DNA of 64,000 nucleotides from Psychrobacter sp. DAB_AL43B (GCF_900168255.1 NZ_LT799838.1:682001-746000), one strand, 5' to 3'; shown: positions 28,541 through 40,119, numbered from the stretch's first letter. Program-made: numbers and translations. The notes: a model not told the origin generated them from the letters alone.

Positions 28541-28741
28541 ATTTGGCTATAAATGATAATGTGAATATGAGTATGATAAGCCAGTGAGCTAAGAGCGCAA
28601 GTGGCAAAGCAAATAAATCTGCATTCATATTGATACATCAGTTAACGTACACTTTTGCTAAGCTAATATGAGCGATAAAAAAGTAGATATTTAAAATAAT
28701 ATAATATAAAACAACTTCCTAAAAACACTCGAGAACAAACC

Positions 28742-30547
28742 ATGCAAATAACAGCTAATATATCATCGAAAACAACAATGCCTATAGCGCTGTATAGTAG
28801 TAAGCAGCTCTATGCTATGGAGCAAGCATGGTTTACCGAAGGTAATGATAGCTTCGGTCTAATGAAACAAGCTGCATGGCAAATGGCGCAATATATTGAT
28901 CAGATTGATGAGCAAAAACATCTTAATGCGCACGGATCTACTCATGCTAAATTTTCTCATCGTCGTCATACTCGCCAGCGTTTAGCCAATATTTGGATAG
29001 GAAAAGGCAATAATGGCGGTGATGGTTGGCTCATTGCTTATTATTTACAGCAAATGGGCTGGCAAGTGCAGGTAACAACGGTCGGCTTTAATAAACATGA
29101 TTTTGAGTTAGTTAATCTTGAAAGAAATAATATTGAAAAATCTGATATAAGTAGCAGCTCTAAGAAAACCGATTGTATTACGGATGCAGCAAAGGCTCTA
29201 CAGACAGCGCTATCTGCTAATTGTTCTTACCAGCGCTTTGAAACCAGTGCTGATAAAAAAAATGAGAAAATAGATAAGGGCGCGCAAGCTGATGTTTATA
29301 TCGATGCGCTATTTGGCATTGGCCTAGAGCGAGCGCCTGAGAATGTTTATAAGCAGGCGATTTGCGCTTTTAATGAAGTAGCACAGCATGCAGAGGCGTT
29401 GGTTATCGCGGTTGATATTCCAAGTGGGTTGGTTGCTTCCACGGGTCAAGTATTTGACCATATAGCGATACAGGCGGATATAACGTTATGTCTTATCGCA
29501 CGAAAATTCGGGCTGCATACCAAAGATGGGTTGGACTATAGCGGCACAGTTATTGACATACCACTGATACCTTATCAGGTGAATGGTAAGGAACTAACGC
29601 CAGTTGCTACACTCATTACTTCCGCTCATAGTTTAAAGCCACGCCGCCAAAACAGTTATAAAGGCAGCTATGGACATGTATTGGTCATCGGTGGCAATCG
29701 CATTGATGGCTCACAAGGTATGGGCGGAGCAGCCATACTGTCTGCGTCAAGTGCGATGGCAATAGGCGCTGGTAAAATCACTGTCGCTTGCCATGAAGCG
29801 TTTCATGGCGCACTACTAACCTCACTACCAGATGCAATGACTATCGACTTACATGATCAAGAGGGGGTGAATCGTCTTATTGAGCAAGCCAGTGTGATCG
29901 CTATTGGTATGGGACTGGGCCGTGATGAAAAAGCAAAGTTGATATTTATAAGTTATATGCAGGTTGCCATAGCACAAAGTAAGCCATTAATAATCGATGC
30001 CGACGGTCTCTATCATTTGGCATCATTACAAAGAGATAATCATAAACTAATAACGCAATTGAAAGAACATAGTGTCGATTATCAGGTTTGCTTAACGCCG
30101 CATAGTGGCGAAGCTGCTAGGTTATTAAATAACGAGGTTAGTGAGGTAGAAGACGATAGATTAGCAGCGATAAAGCAGTGTGCAACGAGTTATGGTGGTG
30201 ATTGGGTGTTAAAGGGAGCAGGGTCATTAGTTTTGGAGCAGAAAAAAGAGCAAACGCATGTGTACGTTTGCGGAGCGGGTAATGCCGGTATGGCAACCGC
30301 TGGTATGGGCGATGTGTTATCGGGTGTGGTTGCTGGGTTACTTGCGCAGCAAGATTTAAATGAAAAACCGCGTAGTTTGCACCAAGCGGTTCTTATCCAT
30401 GGATTGGCAGGAGATGTTTTAGTAAATCAAACAGCTGCTTGTGAAAATAATGATGGGTCATTATTAATAGGACAACGAGGTTTGCAAGCTCAAGATATGC
30501 CAGCTGCTATTCGCCATGTTATCCAGTTAATAACCGATAATTATTAA
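28742..30547 (+). CDS. nnr: bifunctional NAD(P)H-hydrate epimerase / ADP-dependent dehydratase
   Basis: Repairs hydrated NAD(P)H: the N-terminal half (NnrE, about 1-275) epimerises, and the C-terminal half (NnrD, about 285-600) dehydrates using ADP. GKGNNGGDGWLIAYYL is the epimerase signature, and YGHVLVIGGN plus GNAGMATAGMGDVLSGVVAG mark the dehydratase. At 601 aa it is longer than the E. coli protein (about 515), with a polar insertion near residues 125-180. In E. coli tsaE follows; here it does not. Confidence 0.95.
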   Translation: MQITANISSKTTMPIALYSSKQLYAMEQAWFTEGNDSFGLMKQAAWQMAQYIDQIDEQKHLNAHGSTHAKFSHRRHTRQRLANIWIGKGNNGGDGWLIAYYLQQMGWQVQVTTVGFNKHDFELVNLERNNIEKSDISSSSKKTDCITDAAKALQTALSANCSYQRFETSADKKNEKIDKGAQADVYIDALFGIGLERAPENVYKQAICAFNEVAQHAEALVIAVDIPSGLVASTGQVFDHIAIQADITLCLIARKFGLHTKDGLDYSGTVIDIPLIPYQVNGKELTPVATLITSAHSLKPRRQNSYKGSYGHVLVIGGNRIDGSQGMGGAAILSASSAMAIGAGKITVACHEAFHGALLTSLPDAMTIDLHDQEGVNRLIEQASVIAIGMGLGRDEKAKLIFISYMQVAIAQSKPLIIDADGLYHLASLQRDNHKLITQLKEHSVDYQVCLTPHSGEAARLLNNEVSEVEDDRLAAIKQCATSYGGDWVLKGAGSLVLEQKKEQTHVYVCGAGNAGMATAGMGDVLSGVVAGLLAQQDLNEKPRSLHQAVLIHGLAGDVLVNQTAACENNDGSLLIGQRGLQAQDMPAAIRHVIQLITDNY

Positions 30548-30571
30548 TCATCAAATAGATTGGTCTTGGTA

Positions 30572-31072
30572 TTAAGTGGCAGAGCCATTACAGTACTGAG
30601 TGATTGCTTGTTGAACACGCTCACGCTTAAGCTCAATTTCACGACCATCTAGATATTGGCGTTTGCCATTGGCATCCATCTCATAGATGCGCCCACCCAC
30701 ATTTAGATTGGTTAAGTTGTTACGTAACGACTGACAACGTTGGGCATTCGCTTGCGCTTCTTGCTCTTTGATACGCGCTTCTAATTGTGCAACGCGCTGT
30801 TCTTCGGCACTTTGCGGTGCAGCTTGGTTGGCTTCGGTTTTGCCTGCTAGCTGTCCGGCATTGCTCTGTCTGCCATCACTGCGGAACTCAATAACTTCAA
30901 TATTTCTACCATTTTGCGGCGCATGTTGGCTGTATTTAACTTCGCCATGTGCACCAATAGATTTGTATACTTGAACAGCATGGCTGGCGCTCATTGGCAA
31001 CATGAGCATACACGCAGTGCTGACACTAATAAGCAGTTTGGCAGCGGTATTTATGGTAGACGCATATGCCAT
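30572..31072 (-). CDS. DUF4124 domain protein, exported
   Basis: Predicted exported protein of 166 aa. Residues 1-33 look like a signal peptide ending SASHA, followed by a DUF4124-like segment (VQVYKSIGAHGEVKYSQHAP) and a Gln/Ala/Glu-rich coiled-coil stretch at about 90-120. The function of DUF4124 proteins is unknown. The ATG at 31072 has an AGAGGA site upstream and is preferred to an in-frame TTG at 31120. It converges on nnr with only 24 bases between stops. Confidence 0.8.
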   Translation of the reverse strand: MAYASTINTAAKLLISVSTACMLMLPMSASHAVQVYKSIGAHGEVKYSQHAPQNGRNIEVIEFRSDGRQSNAGQLAGKTEANQAAPQSAEEQRVAQLEARIKEQEAQANAQRCQSLRNNLTNLNVGGRIYEMDANGKRQYLDGREIELKRERVQQAITQYCNGSAT

Positions 31073-31248
31073 GGTAACGATCCTCTTAATGGGTAAAAAA
31101 CATGTGTATAAATAAACCAAGGATAGTAGTTAACGTCCTCGATAACAATATAAATACATTACTGTTTGATTCTAGCAAATAACTCTTATGAATGTACATT
31201 ATTTAATAACCAATAGTTAGGGATGGGCTTTAGAAGTTTTTCTTGACA

Positions 31249-31392
31249 ATGGTGCCCAAACCATCGAATATAATAGCAGTTGATTGGTCAGTGAGCGGCT
31301 TTTATGATATTGCCGTGGCACTTGAAAATAAGGACTACGGGTTGCTTATCGGTAGCTTGCTTAGCTTTATTATCTTTGTGACAATAATATAA
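31249..31392 (+). pseudogene. possible remnant of a CreD-like inner-membrane protein
   Basis: A 47-codon frame ending in TAA whose last 30 residues contain ALENKDYGLLIGSLLSF, which resembles the conserved C-terminal segment of CreD (the LxxEDYALLxGSL pattern) followed by a membrane helix. The N-terminal bulk of a CreD protein (about 400 aa) is absent, and a stop codon sits just upstream. I infer a decayed gene tail. It could instead be a short unrelated membrane peptide. Confidence 0.4.
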
Positions 31393-31849
31393 AATAAATA
31401 GCAGTTATAACCATTGCTATTGAAATCTATATTTATTGTCTCCGGACTTATCCGTCTACAATGACTAAGATAAACTTATTATTAACGTGATTTTTAAGAT
31501 TTTGCCGTTATAAAAAATAGAGTGTCATGTGTGTTTTTAACATTTACTCATTAAACATGTTATAAGATTTCGCAATCATATAACGTGATATAAGCTATAA
31601 AATATAAGCTTTGAGATTTGTTCTATCATTCTGTATCCATCTATTTATTATCAGCGCAAGCTCGTATGCATTACAAATAATAAGCTTCTTTTACAGATGC
31701 GCTCGCATCTTGTCACTGTAAATAGATAAACTCCTGTCGCAAAGCTGACCTTAAATATATTGCTATGTTTGAGTAGTATGCTGTCTTATAGAACAGCACA
31801 ACTTAGATGTAGTGGGCACATATTCTTGCCACAAAAAAAGGTGACGACA
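31393..31849. other. leader region of the ilv cluster
   Basis: About 457 bases of AT-rich DNA before ilvI. I saw no clear attenuator (no Leu/Ile/Val-rich peptide followed by a terminator) and no convincing consensus promoter. An in-frame extension of ilvI to a TTG at 31760 exists but is probably not translated. Confidence 0.35.
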
Positions 31850-33676
31850 GTGACGCAAACCACGCAAAGTCCGAATATGACTGGACATACCCAAACGGGT
31901 CATGCTGCCAAAAACTTCGAAGAAAAGCAACAACGCCTTGCTGAAGGGAGCAATGAGCCTGTGATGCTATCTGGCGCTGAGATGTTGGTGCAAGCACTAA
32001 CGGATGAGGGCGTCAAATATATCTTTGGCTATCCAGGCGGTGCCGTTCTTCATATCTATGATGCCTTGTTTCAACAAGAAAACATTGAGCACATCTTAGT
32101 GCGTCATGAGCAAGCAGCGGGCCATATGGCAGATGCTTATTCACGGGTGACGGGTAACACAGGTGTGGTACTGGCGACTTCTGGCCCTGGTGCCACCAAT
32201 ACAGTGACTGCTATTGCTACTGCCTTTATGGATTCAGTACCGATGGTAATCATCTCTGGACAGGTACCCAGCAGTTTAATTGGTGAAGATGCTTTCCAAG
32301 AAACCGATATGATTGGTGTGTCGCGTCCCATCGTTAAGCATAGTTTTCAAGTACGCCATGCTAGCGAAATCCCAATGATTGTTAAAAAAGCCTTTTATAT
32401 TGCGCAGGCTGGGCGTCCAGGTCCTGTTGTAATCGATGTTCCTAAGGATATGACCGCGCCTAGCGAAAAATTCGCTTATGAATATCCAGAAGAAGTATTT
32501 ATACGCTCATATCAGCCTTCATTAAAAGGTCATAGTGGTCAAATCAAAAAAGCGGTTGAAACCTTACTTGCTGCTAAGCGCCCGATTATTTACTCTGGTG
32601 GCGGTGTTGTTTTAGGTAATGCACACACAGAACTAACGGATCTTGCCCATCGCTTAAACTTACCAGTAACCAATACTTTAATGGGTTTGGGTGCTTTTCC
32701 TGGCTCTGATGAACAGTTCTTAGGTATGCTTGGTATGCATGGTACTTATGAAGCCAATATGACCATGCACCATTCGGACGTCATATTAGCAGTTGGTGCA
32801 CGTTTTGATGACCGTGTGACCAATAACGTCAAAAAATTCTGTCCAAATGCGACGATTATTCATATTGATATTGACCCTACGTCTATCTCAAAAACTATTC
32901 TTGCTCATATTCCTATCGTTGGCGATGTCAAGTCAGTGCTTACTGACATGTTAGACATTATCGGCGAAGATAAAGAGCTAGACCAACCAGCGTTATTGGA
33001 TTGGTGGTCACAGATTAATGAGTGGCGTAAGCGTCATGGTTTGCGCTATGACACCAGTACCGATAATGGTATTAAGCCACAAGCGGTCGTTCAAGCCTTG
33101 GATAAAGTGACTAATAGTAACGCTATTATCACTAGTGACGTTGGTCAGCATCAAATGTTTGCGGCTCTTTACTATACCTATAATGAGCCGCGCCAATGGC
33201 TGAACTCAGGTGGTTTAGGTACCATGGGTGTTGGCTTGCCGTATGCGATGGCAGCGAAACTTGCTAACCCTGAGCGTGATGTGGTTTGTATTACCGGTGA
33301 AGGCTCTATTCAGATGAATATTCAAGAGCTATCAACCTGTTTACAGTATGATTTGCCAGTTAAAATTCTAAACTTAAATAATGCGCAGCTGGGCATGGTG
33401 AAACAGTGGCAAGATATGCTGTATGAAGGTCGTCATGCGCATTCTTATATGAATTCTTTACCAGACTTCGTAAAACTGGCTGAAAGCTACGGTCACGTCG
33501 GTATCAAGATTACTGATCCTGCGACTATGGAAGCACAGTTGGCTGAAGCCATGGCAATAAAAGATAGATTGGTATTTATTGACGTTTATGTCGATCGTAA
33601 TGAGCATGTGTATCCGATGCAAATCGCTGGACAGACGATGCGTGATATGTGGTTAACAAAAGGGGAGCGTACCTAA
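31850..33676 (+). CDS. ilvI: acetolactate synthase large subunit
   Basis: Thiamine-diphosphate enzyme (about 608 aa) that makes acetolactate or acetohydroxybutyrate for Val, Leu and Ile synthesis. [29 protein letters not shown] with the catalytic Glu, and the ThDP motif [12 protein letters not shown] to [10 protein letters not shown] are present. The start is uncertain: GTG at 31850 has an AAGGTG site about seven bases upstream, while ATG 31778 and TTG 31760 are in frame. About 45 polar residues precede the conserved core. Its stop overlaps ilvH. Confidence 0.93.
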   Translation: MTQTTQSPNMTGHTQTGHAAKNFEEKQQRLAEGSNEPVMLSGAEMLVQALTDEGVKYIFGYPGGAVLHIYDALFQQENIEHILVRHEQAAGHMADAYSRVTGNTGVVLATSGPGATNTVTAIATAFMDSVPMVIISGQVPSSLIGEDAFQETDMIGVSRPIVKHSFQVRHASEIPMIVKKAFYIAQAGRPGPVVIDVPKDMTAPSEKFAYEYPEEVFIRSYQPSLKGHSGQIKKAVETLLAAKRPIIYSGGGVVLGNAHTELTDLAHRLNLPVTNTLMGLGAFPGSDEQFLGMLGMHGTYEANMTMHHSDVILAVGARFDDRVTNNVKKFCPNATIIHIDIDPTSISKTILAHIPIVGDVKSVLTDMLDIIGEDKELDQPALLDWWSQINEWRKRHGLRYDTSTDNGIKPQAVVQALDKVTNSNAIITSDVGQHQMFAALYYTYNEPRQWLNSGGLGTMGVGLPYAMAAKLANPERDVVCITGEGSIQMNIQELSTCLQYDLPVKILNLNNAQLGMVKQWQDMLYEGRHAHSYMNSLPDFVKLAESYGHVGIKITDPATMEAQLAEAMAIKDRLVFIDVYVDRNEHVYPMQIAGQTMRDMWLTKGERT

Positions 33677-34173
33677 TGCAACAACAACATCTGATTTCGG
33701 TATTGATGGAAAACGAAGCGGGTTCGTTGTCGCGAGTGGTCGGTTTGTTCTCTCAACGTGGCTACAACATCGAAACTTTGAACGTTGCGCCAACAGACGA
33801 TCCGAGTATTTCTCGCTTAACATTAACCACCATTACTTCACCTGAAAAAATAGAACAAATCACCAAGCAATTGCATAAATTGATTGAAGTGGTTAAAGTG
33901 CTTAATCTATCAGATACCGTACACGTCGAGCGCGAGTTGATGCTAATCAAAGTGCGTGCGACTGGCGGTGTACGTGAAGAGATCAAACGCAGTGCAGACG
34001 TTTTTCGCGCACAAATCGTTGACGTCAATGCCAGTTTATATACGATTCAAATCGTCGGTGACAAAGCAAAGCTTGATGGTTTTATTGATGTGATTGGTCG
34101 CGAGCGTATCATGGAAGTGGTGCGTTCAGGCGTGATTGGTATCGCTCGTGGCGACAAAACGCTAAGCCTATAA
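33676..34173 (+). CDS. ilvH: acetolactate synthase small regulatory subunit
   Basis: Regulatory partner of the large subunit, 165 aa, which raises activity and confers valine feedback inhibition. The N-terminal ACT domain contains ISVLMENEAGSLSRVVGLFS, and RGYNIETLNVAPT follows. The start overlaps the ilvI stop by one base (TAATG) after a GGGGAGCG site. ilvC lies 166 bases downstream, after an AT-rich gap. Confidence 0.96.
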   Translation: MQQQHLISVLMENEAGSLSRVVGLFSQRGYNIETLNVAPTDDPSISRLTLTTITSPEKIEQITKQLHKLIEVVKVLNLSDTVHVERELMLIKVRATGGVREEIKRSADVFRAQIVDVNASLYTIQIVGDKAKLDGFIDVIGRERIMEVVRSGVIGIARGDKTLSL

Positions 34174-34318
34174 TCAGCGTTTACTGTATTTAAAATACTA
34201 TATTTAAAATATTGTATTTCAAACTTATTTATTCAACATTAACATAGCGCTTATCTCACCAATCACCTTAAAACAGTGGCTGTAATTTAAGTGTTTATTT
34301 ATCCATGGCACGCCATGA

Positions 34319-35356
<1,038 letters not shown>

Positions 35357-35397
35357 TTTGATATCAAGTAATTAATAATTGATTAATAAATTAGTCT

Positions 35398-35436
35398 AAA
35401 AAAGCCCACGCTATCAATGATAGCGTGGGCTTTTTA
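35398..35436 (+). terminator. ilvC: ilvC terminator
   Basis: A stem of about 16 pairs (arms 35401-35416 and 35418-35433, with the tip forming the loop), with a GC-rich core GCCCACGC/GCGTGGGC and a T tract. Very strong. Confidence 0.9.
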
Positions 35437-35577
35437 TTGATAGATATTTTTATATGCTTCGGTCTGTCATGGTTGAAAATCTATAACGTCTGCCTAATAT
35501 AGGCAGACATTGTTATATTTATTAGTAGCGTATCCATTTAATTAGCGCTCTTATTATCGACTATCTTTGAGCTATCA

Positions 35578-36054
35578 ATGCCAAGGATTCTCTCATGCTT
35601 CTTTTCTATAGATTACAGGTTGTCTGTTGTGCAAATATCTTATCCTGATTGGCTAACGCCGCAATTCGTATATATTACTCTTAGCGCTGTGGTCGCAGTT
35701 CTAATTTGGATAGAAGGGGAGATGCTCAAAAAAACCGATGGCAAACTACCCCAATCTAAGTTTTTTCAAATCAGCTCGCTCTTAGATACAGTCTGGTTCT
35801 TTGTTTCCGTTGTGATGTTATACGCGATTGATCTAACGCCGTTGGCGGTTGCTGTGCCTGCCGCTTATGGTATTTATACGACTTTTGGCTGGATATATGG
35901 CACGCGACTGTTGAAGCGTAAAGGCATTCCCGAATCTCCTAAAGATTTGGTAATACCCGCCAAATATATCGCCTATAGCCAGTCATTTTCGCTGATATTT
36001 TTTGCGTTATGTTTATTGGTATTAAGCTCACCATGGTTACCTGTTCCTCAGTAA
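35578..36054 (+). CDS. small multi-pass membrane protein of unknown function
   Basis: Hydrophobic protein of up to 158 aa with four likely membrane segments: about 28-46, 66-84, 86-105 and 133-152. I do not recognise a characterised family. The start is uncertain: ATG 35578 has only a weak site, and a GTG at 35629 would give a shorter protein that still keeps all helices. It stands alone between ilvC and the cold-shock gene. Confidence 0.65.
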   Translation: MPRILSCFFSIDYRLSVVQISYPDWLTPQFVYITLSAVVAVLIWIEGEMLKKTDGKLPQSKFFQISSLLDTVWFFVSVVMLYAIDLTPLAVAVPAAYGIYTTFGWIYGTRLLKRKGIPESPKDLVIPAKYIAYSQSFSLIFFALCLLVLSSPWLPVPQ

Positions 36055-36434
36055 TTTTCTTTGTTTGATTGCAGAATAGTGAGCTTCAGTCGTATGGTCT
36101 ATTGCGTTAGATAGTTTATCTATATTCAAAATATAAAGATGTGTCTAATAAAAAATATCTTTCATATCAATAGATTATGTGGTCTTTACTCACTATTATA
36201 ATTTCTCAAAACGGATTTTAATAGTTTACAAAAATCATCAATTTAAGCTGTTGCGCTTATGAAAAGCTGTTATAATCAGATTGTACTCGAAGGATTTTAG
36301 GTAAAAACATTAAGGTATCTTCAAGATGGTTTAATTGTTTTGACCTTTGCATTTAGCAGAAAATTATTTGGGTACATATCAATTAATCGGTGATGACACA
36401 CGTCTCGCCAACAGTTAAAGAGTTAGGAAAATTT
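36055..36434. other. long leader of the cold-shock gene
   Basis: A 380-base spacer. TATAAT at 36271-36276 is a plausible -10 element (poor -35), giving a 5' untranslated region of about 150 bases. Long leaders are typical of cold-inducible csp mRNAs, which change structure with temperature. Confidence 0.4.
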
Positions 36435-36647
36435 ATGTCAGATAAAGTTGAAGGCACTGTAAAGTGGTTTAATGAAGCTAAAGGTTTTGGTTTTATCGCT
36501 CAAGACAATGGCGGACAAGACGTATTCGCTCACTACAGCGCTATCCAAGGTGGTGGTTTCAAGACCCTAGCCGAAGGCCAAAAAGTGTCTTTCATCTTAG
36601 GTGATGGCAAAAAAGGCCCACAAGCTGAGCAAATCGAAGCTATCTAA
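36435..36647 (+). CDS. cold-shock protein, CspA family
   Basis: Single cold-shock domain of 70 aa, acting as an RNA chaperone or antiterminator. The RNP1 motif KGFGFI and the RNP2-like DVFAHYSAI are present, preceded by GTVKWFNEA. The ATG at 36435 follows TTAGGA; an in-frame GTG upstream is rejected because it would add non-conserved residues. The long leader suggests post-transcriptional regulation. Which csp paralogue it is cannot be decided from the window. Confidence 0.95.
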   Translation: MSDKVEGTVKWFNEAKGFGFIAQDNGGQDVFAHYSAIQGGGFKTLAEGQKVSFILGDGKKGPQAEQIEAI

Positions 36648-36762
36648 TCTGATTGGGTATTGAGTAAGCTGATTCTCAGCAAGCTTAATCACAGTAAGAT
36701 TAATCAATAGTCATTGATACCTTTGTTTGTTAAAACAATAAAAATACTGTTTAGACTTTAAA

Positions 36763-36795
36763 AAAGAGCAACCTCTGATCAGGTTGCTTTTTTTA
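36763..36795 (+). terminator. terminator after the cold-shock gene
   Basis: AGCAACCT (36767-36774) and AGGTTGCT (36781-36788) with a 6-base loop, A-run before and TTTTTTT after. Strong intrinsic terminator. Confidence 0.88.
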
Positions 36796-37405
36796 TGACA
36801 TTTTTTCTTGTGAGAATAACGAGATGTTGTTGTAGGTTTTTTGCTATCACTAGCCGCAAATTTCTATCAATACTTCAAAAAATTAATTTCGGCAGCATTT
36901 TATCCTTTTAAAGTGAATCGACTATATTGCTCAAGTTTTCCCTATTTTTTAAAATACGACCAAAGAAATAAATAATAACAAAATGTTAAGTAGTCAAAGG
37001 GCTGTGAATGCTATAAAGATGGATAGTATCAGCGAAAGAAAATTACAGAATTGTGCGCTTATAACTATTTATTATAGAATAGTGACAAATTTATGACGCA
37101 TTATTCACGGCGTTGTCTTGACCTTATGACTGTGCTCACGCAATATACATAGGTCTGATAATAACGGTTGGCTTAGCTTTAGCGGATTTTATGAATATGG
37201 GATATGATGCTGATACACTTTTGGTATTGGATTTTTTTCTTCATTAACTATTTTTTGCTGATGCAGTAACAACCTTGAGTACCATTTTGAACGACGATTT
37301 GAAGCAAAATTTGAAAGACAGTTTAGAAGATATTTTGAAAGAAAATGAACCTTTGGTTCTTAACTGACAATTTTTTAATTCATAACATTAATAAACGAGG
37401 AACGT
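36796..37405. other. non-coding region upstream of etfB
   Basis: About 610 bases with no supported gene. Near the 3' end (37288-37350) a degenerate unit of roughly 12 bases built around TTTGAA recurs about five times. It produces a short open frame with Leu at regular intervals, but no good start codon or ribosome-binding site. The etfB promoter should lie here; I cannot place it with confidence. Confidence 0.4.
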
Positions 37406-38155
37406 ATGAAAGCATTAGTAGCGGTCAAGCGTGTCATTGATTACAACGTAAAAGTTCGTGTAAAAGCTGATAACTCTGGCGTAGATTTATCTAACACTAA
37501 AATGTCAATCAACCCTTTTGATGAAATTGCAGTAGAAGAAGCGGTTCGTCTAAAAGAAGCCGGTGTGATTGATGAAATCATTGTTGCATCCATTGGTCCA
37601 AAAGAATCACAAGAGCAGATTCGTGCTGCTTTAGCATTAGGCGCTGATCGTGGTATCTTGGTATTGACTGATGACAAGCCTTATCCACTACAAATCGCTA
37701 AAATACTTAAAAATATTGCTGAATCTGAGTCAACTGATATTATTCTATTGGGTAAACAAGCGATTGATGATGATAATAACCAAACTGGTCAGATGCTAGC
37801 GGCATTGATGGGTATCGGTCAGGGCACCTTTGCTTCAGAAGTGAAAGTTGAAGGCGATAAAGTCAATGTGACGCGCGAAATCGATGGCGGCTCACAAACG
37901 GTTGCACTTGATTTTCCAGCGGTTATCACCACTGATTTGCGTTTGAATGAGCCACGTTATGCTAAATTGCCTAACATCATGAAAGCAAAGAAAAAGCAGC
38001 TTGATGAAAAGACGCCAGCTGATTTTGGTGTTGATATGGCTTCTAAGCAAGAAATTATCAAAGTCGTGCCACCTGCTGATCGTAAAGCTGGTATCAAGGT
38101 GGGTTCAGTTGACGAGTTGGTCGATAAGTTAAGAAATGAAGCAAAAGTAATTTAA
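37406..38155 (+). CDS. etfB: electron transfer flavoprotein subunit beta
   Basis: Beta subunit of ETF (249 aa), which passes electrons from acyl-CoA and other dehydrogenases to ETF-ubiquinone oxidoreductase. [13 protein letters not shown] near the N-terminus, [15 protein letters not shown] at about residue 115 and the [20 protein letters not shown] signature near 178 are diagnostic. An AACGAGGAA site precedes the ATG. etfA follows after 132 bases. Confidence 0.97.
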   Translation: MKALVAVKRVIDYNVKVRVKADNSGVDLSNTKMSINPFDEIAVEEAVRLKEAGVIDEIIVASIGPKESQEQIRAALALGADRGILVLTDDKPYPLQIAKILKNIAESESTDIILLGKQAIDDDNNQTGQMLAALMGIGQGTFASEVKVEGDKVNVTREIDGGSQTVALDFPAVITTDLRLNEPRYAKLPNIMKAKKKQLDEKTPADFGVDMASKQEIIKVVPPADRKAGIKVGSVDELVDKLRNEAKVI

Positions 38156-38287
38156 TACTTTGCTACAGCATATCTGGTACAACGTTATTATGTCTAAACT
38201 GTTTTTTATTCAAATTAGGCGTAAAAATCACTTTGTACACCAACAACCGCATGAATAGATGATACGAATAAATCAAGGATAAAAACA

Positions 38288-39220
38288 ATGGCAATTTTGG
38301 TATATGCAGAACACGACAATGCCAGTCTAAAAAAGGCAACTTTAAATACTATCGCTGCTGCTAAGCAAATAGGCGGCGATATCCATGTATTGGTCGCTGG
38401 TAGTGGCAATCAAGCTGTCGCTGACGAAGCGGCTAAAGCTGAAGGCGTGAGCAAAGTACGGTTAGCAGACAACGCTGCTTATGAGCATCAATTGGCAGGT
38501 AACGTGGCATTATTGGTTGCGGACATTGCTGGTGACTATAGTCATATCCTTGCACCAGCCACAACTACTGGTAAGAATTTTCTACCACGTGTTGCAGCAT
38601 TACTTGACGTCAGCATGCTATCAGAAATCTCTGCTGTGGTAGATGCACAAACATTTGAGCGTCCTATCTATGCTGGTAACGCGACAGCAACAGTTAAAAC
38701 CTCAGAAGATAAAGTGGTATTAACCGTACGTACTACCGCCTTTGATCCAGTAGCAAGCGAAGGTGGTTCAGCTACTGTCGAAACTATTGATAATGTTCAA
38801 GACCTTGGTAAAGCAAGCTTCGTAAATGAAGAGATGGCTAAATCTGACCGTCCTGAATTGACCTCAGCAAGTATCGTGGTTTCTGGTGGTCGTGCACTAG
38901 CAAATGGTGAAAACTTCACTAAGTACATTGAACCATTGGCTGATAAACTTGGCGCTGCTGTTGGTGCATCACGTGCTGCAGTTGATGCAGGCTATGTACC
39001 AAACGATATGCAAGTCGGTCAAACGGGTAAAATCGTTGCACCAGATTTGTATATCGCAGTAGGTATTTCAGGCGCTATTCAGCATTTAGCGGGTATGAAA
39101 GATTCTAAAGTTATCGTTGCGATTAATAATGACCCAGAATCACCTATCGCAAGCGTTGCTGATTACTTCTTAGAAGCAGATTTGTTTGCAGCATTACCTG
39201 AGCTAACCAGTAAGATTTAA
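38288..39220 (+). CDS. etfA: electron transfer flavoprotein subunit alpha
   Basis: FAD-binding alpha subunit of ETF, 310 aa. The C-terminal FAD domain carries VVSGGRALANGENF, GQTGKIVAPDLYIAVGISGA and VAINNDPESPIASVADY. AAGGAT precedes the ATG. A strong terminator follows, ending the etfBA unit. The ETF-ubiquinone oxidoreductase gene is not in the window. Confidence 0.97.
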   Translation: MAILVYAEHDNASLKKATLNTIAAAKQIGGDIHVLVAGSGNQAVADEAAKAEGVSKVRLADNAAYEHQLAGNVALLVADIAGDYSHILAPATTTGKNFLPRVAALLDVSMLSEISAVVDAQTFERPIYAGNATATVKTSEDKVVLTVRTTAFDPVASEGGSATVETIDNVQDLGKASFVNEEMAKSDRPELTSASIVVSGGRALANGENFTKYIEPLADKLGAAVGASRAAVDAGYVPNDMQVGQTGKIVAPDLYIAVGISGAIQHLAGMKDSKVIVAINNDPESPIASVADYFLEADLFAALPELTSKI

Positions 39221-39246
39221 TTGTTATTTAGTAAGTAATTAAATAC

Positions 39247-39281
39247 AAAAAAACCCGCTATTATTTATAGCGGGTTTTTTT
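39247..39281. terminator. etfA: bidirectional terminator after etfA
   Basis: ACCCGCTA (39253-39260) and TAGCGGGT (39268-39275) with A and T runs extending the stem on both sides. It serves etfA and the convergent methyltransferase gene. Confidence 0.88.
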
Positions 39282-39324
39282 GTATTTAACTTAAAAAGTG
39301 TATTTTTGATTCAGTTAAATAACA

Positions 39325-40119
39325 TTAGCTATAATTTCTTTGACGTAAAGTCTCATATAAGCATAGCGAGCCTGCAATCGCTACATTGAGGCTTTCTTGT
39401 CCATTAGGCTGTGGTAGGGCGATAGGTGTAGCGCATTGCATCAGCTCATCACGAACACCTTGACCTTCATGTCCCATAATCCAAGCAATTGGTTTCTTTA
39501 GGTCATGTTGATAAATGACTGTATCGGTATGTGAGCTGGTCGCAAACAGCGGCGTTTGTACATAGTCTAAAATATCTTGCACACTTAAATCTTCATAAAT
39601 AGTCAGTGCAAACTGTGCGCCCATACCTGCTCGCAATGTCTTTGGTGACCAAGCTTGTGCGGTGGCACTAGTACAGAGTATGGTATTAATGCCAACGGCT
39701 GCTGCGGTACGTAGCAGGGTGCCGACATTACCGCTATCTTGCACATCATTGAGAATCAGACAATCATTGTTAATCGTTGATAAACTGGGCATTGGCACTT
39801 TAATAATTGCCATGATATCGATGCCAGTGCCCAAGCTCCGAATACTCTCATACAGTGAATCTGATAAAATTAAAATCGGCGTATAGGTTGGCAGACGAGT
39901 TAAAACTTGCTGAACTTCAGGATGATAATGCGCCGATTCAGCTAGCAATATTTGCACAAATGGATAGTCACTACGCAGGGCAGCATCGATGAGGTGGACG
40001 CCCTCAATGACTGTTTGACCTTGTTTTTTGCGTTGACGAGCTTGCGTCAACAAGCCCTTTACTAGCTTGACCGTCGTATTCTTATCTGAGGTAATAAGCT
40101 CAGTGGGATTTGCTACCAT
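39325..40119 (-). CDS. TrmH/SpoU-family RNA 2'-O-methyltransferase
   Basis: SPOUT methyltransferase of 264 aa, with an N-terminal substrate-binding domain and a C-terminal knotted SAM domain. The three family motifs are visible: LNDVQDSGNVGTLLRTAAA (residues about 123-141), IAWIMGHEGQGV, and the final PNGQESLNVAIAGSLCLYE. The RNA target, rRNA or tRNA, cannot be told from sequence. It lies downstream of fbp in the same direction, with about 100 bases between them. Confidence 0.9.
   Translation of the reverse strand: MVANPTELITSDKNTTVKLVKGLLTQARQRKKQGQTVIEGVHLIDAALRSDYPFVQILLAESAHYHPEVQQVLTRLPTYTPILILSDSLYESIRSLGTGIDIMAIIKVPMPSLSTINNDCLILNDVQDSGNVGTLLRTAAAVGINTILCTSATAQAWSPKTLRAGMGAQFALTIYEDLSVQDILDYVQTPLFATSSHTDTVIYQHDLKKPIAWIMGHEGQGVRDELMQCATPIALPQPNGQESLNVAIAGSLCLYETLRQRNYS

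Noticed and set aside
31304..31381. Leu-rich 25-codon frame as an ilv leader peptide
   Set aside because: Seven Leu are suggestive, but no terminator/antiterminator follows, it lies about 470 bases from ilvI, and the overlapping frame looks like a CreD tail.
34187..34211. Two copies of TATTTAAAATA between ilvH and ilvC
   Set aside because: Low-complexity AT sequence; an 11-base match at 14-base spacing is plausible by chance in such DNA.
37258..37367. Short frame of about 35 codons before etfB
   Set aside because: No suitable start codon or ribosome-binding site; its regular pattern is explained by a degenerate DNA repeat.
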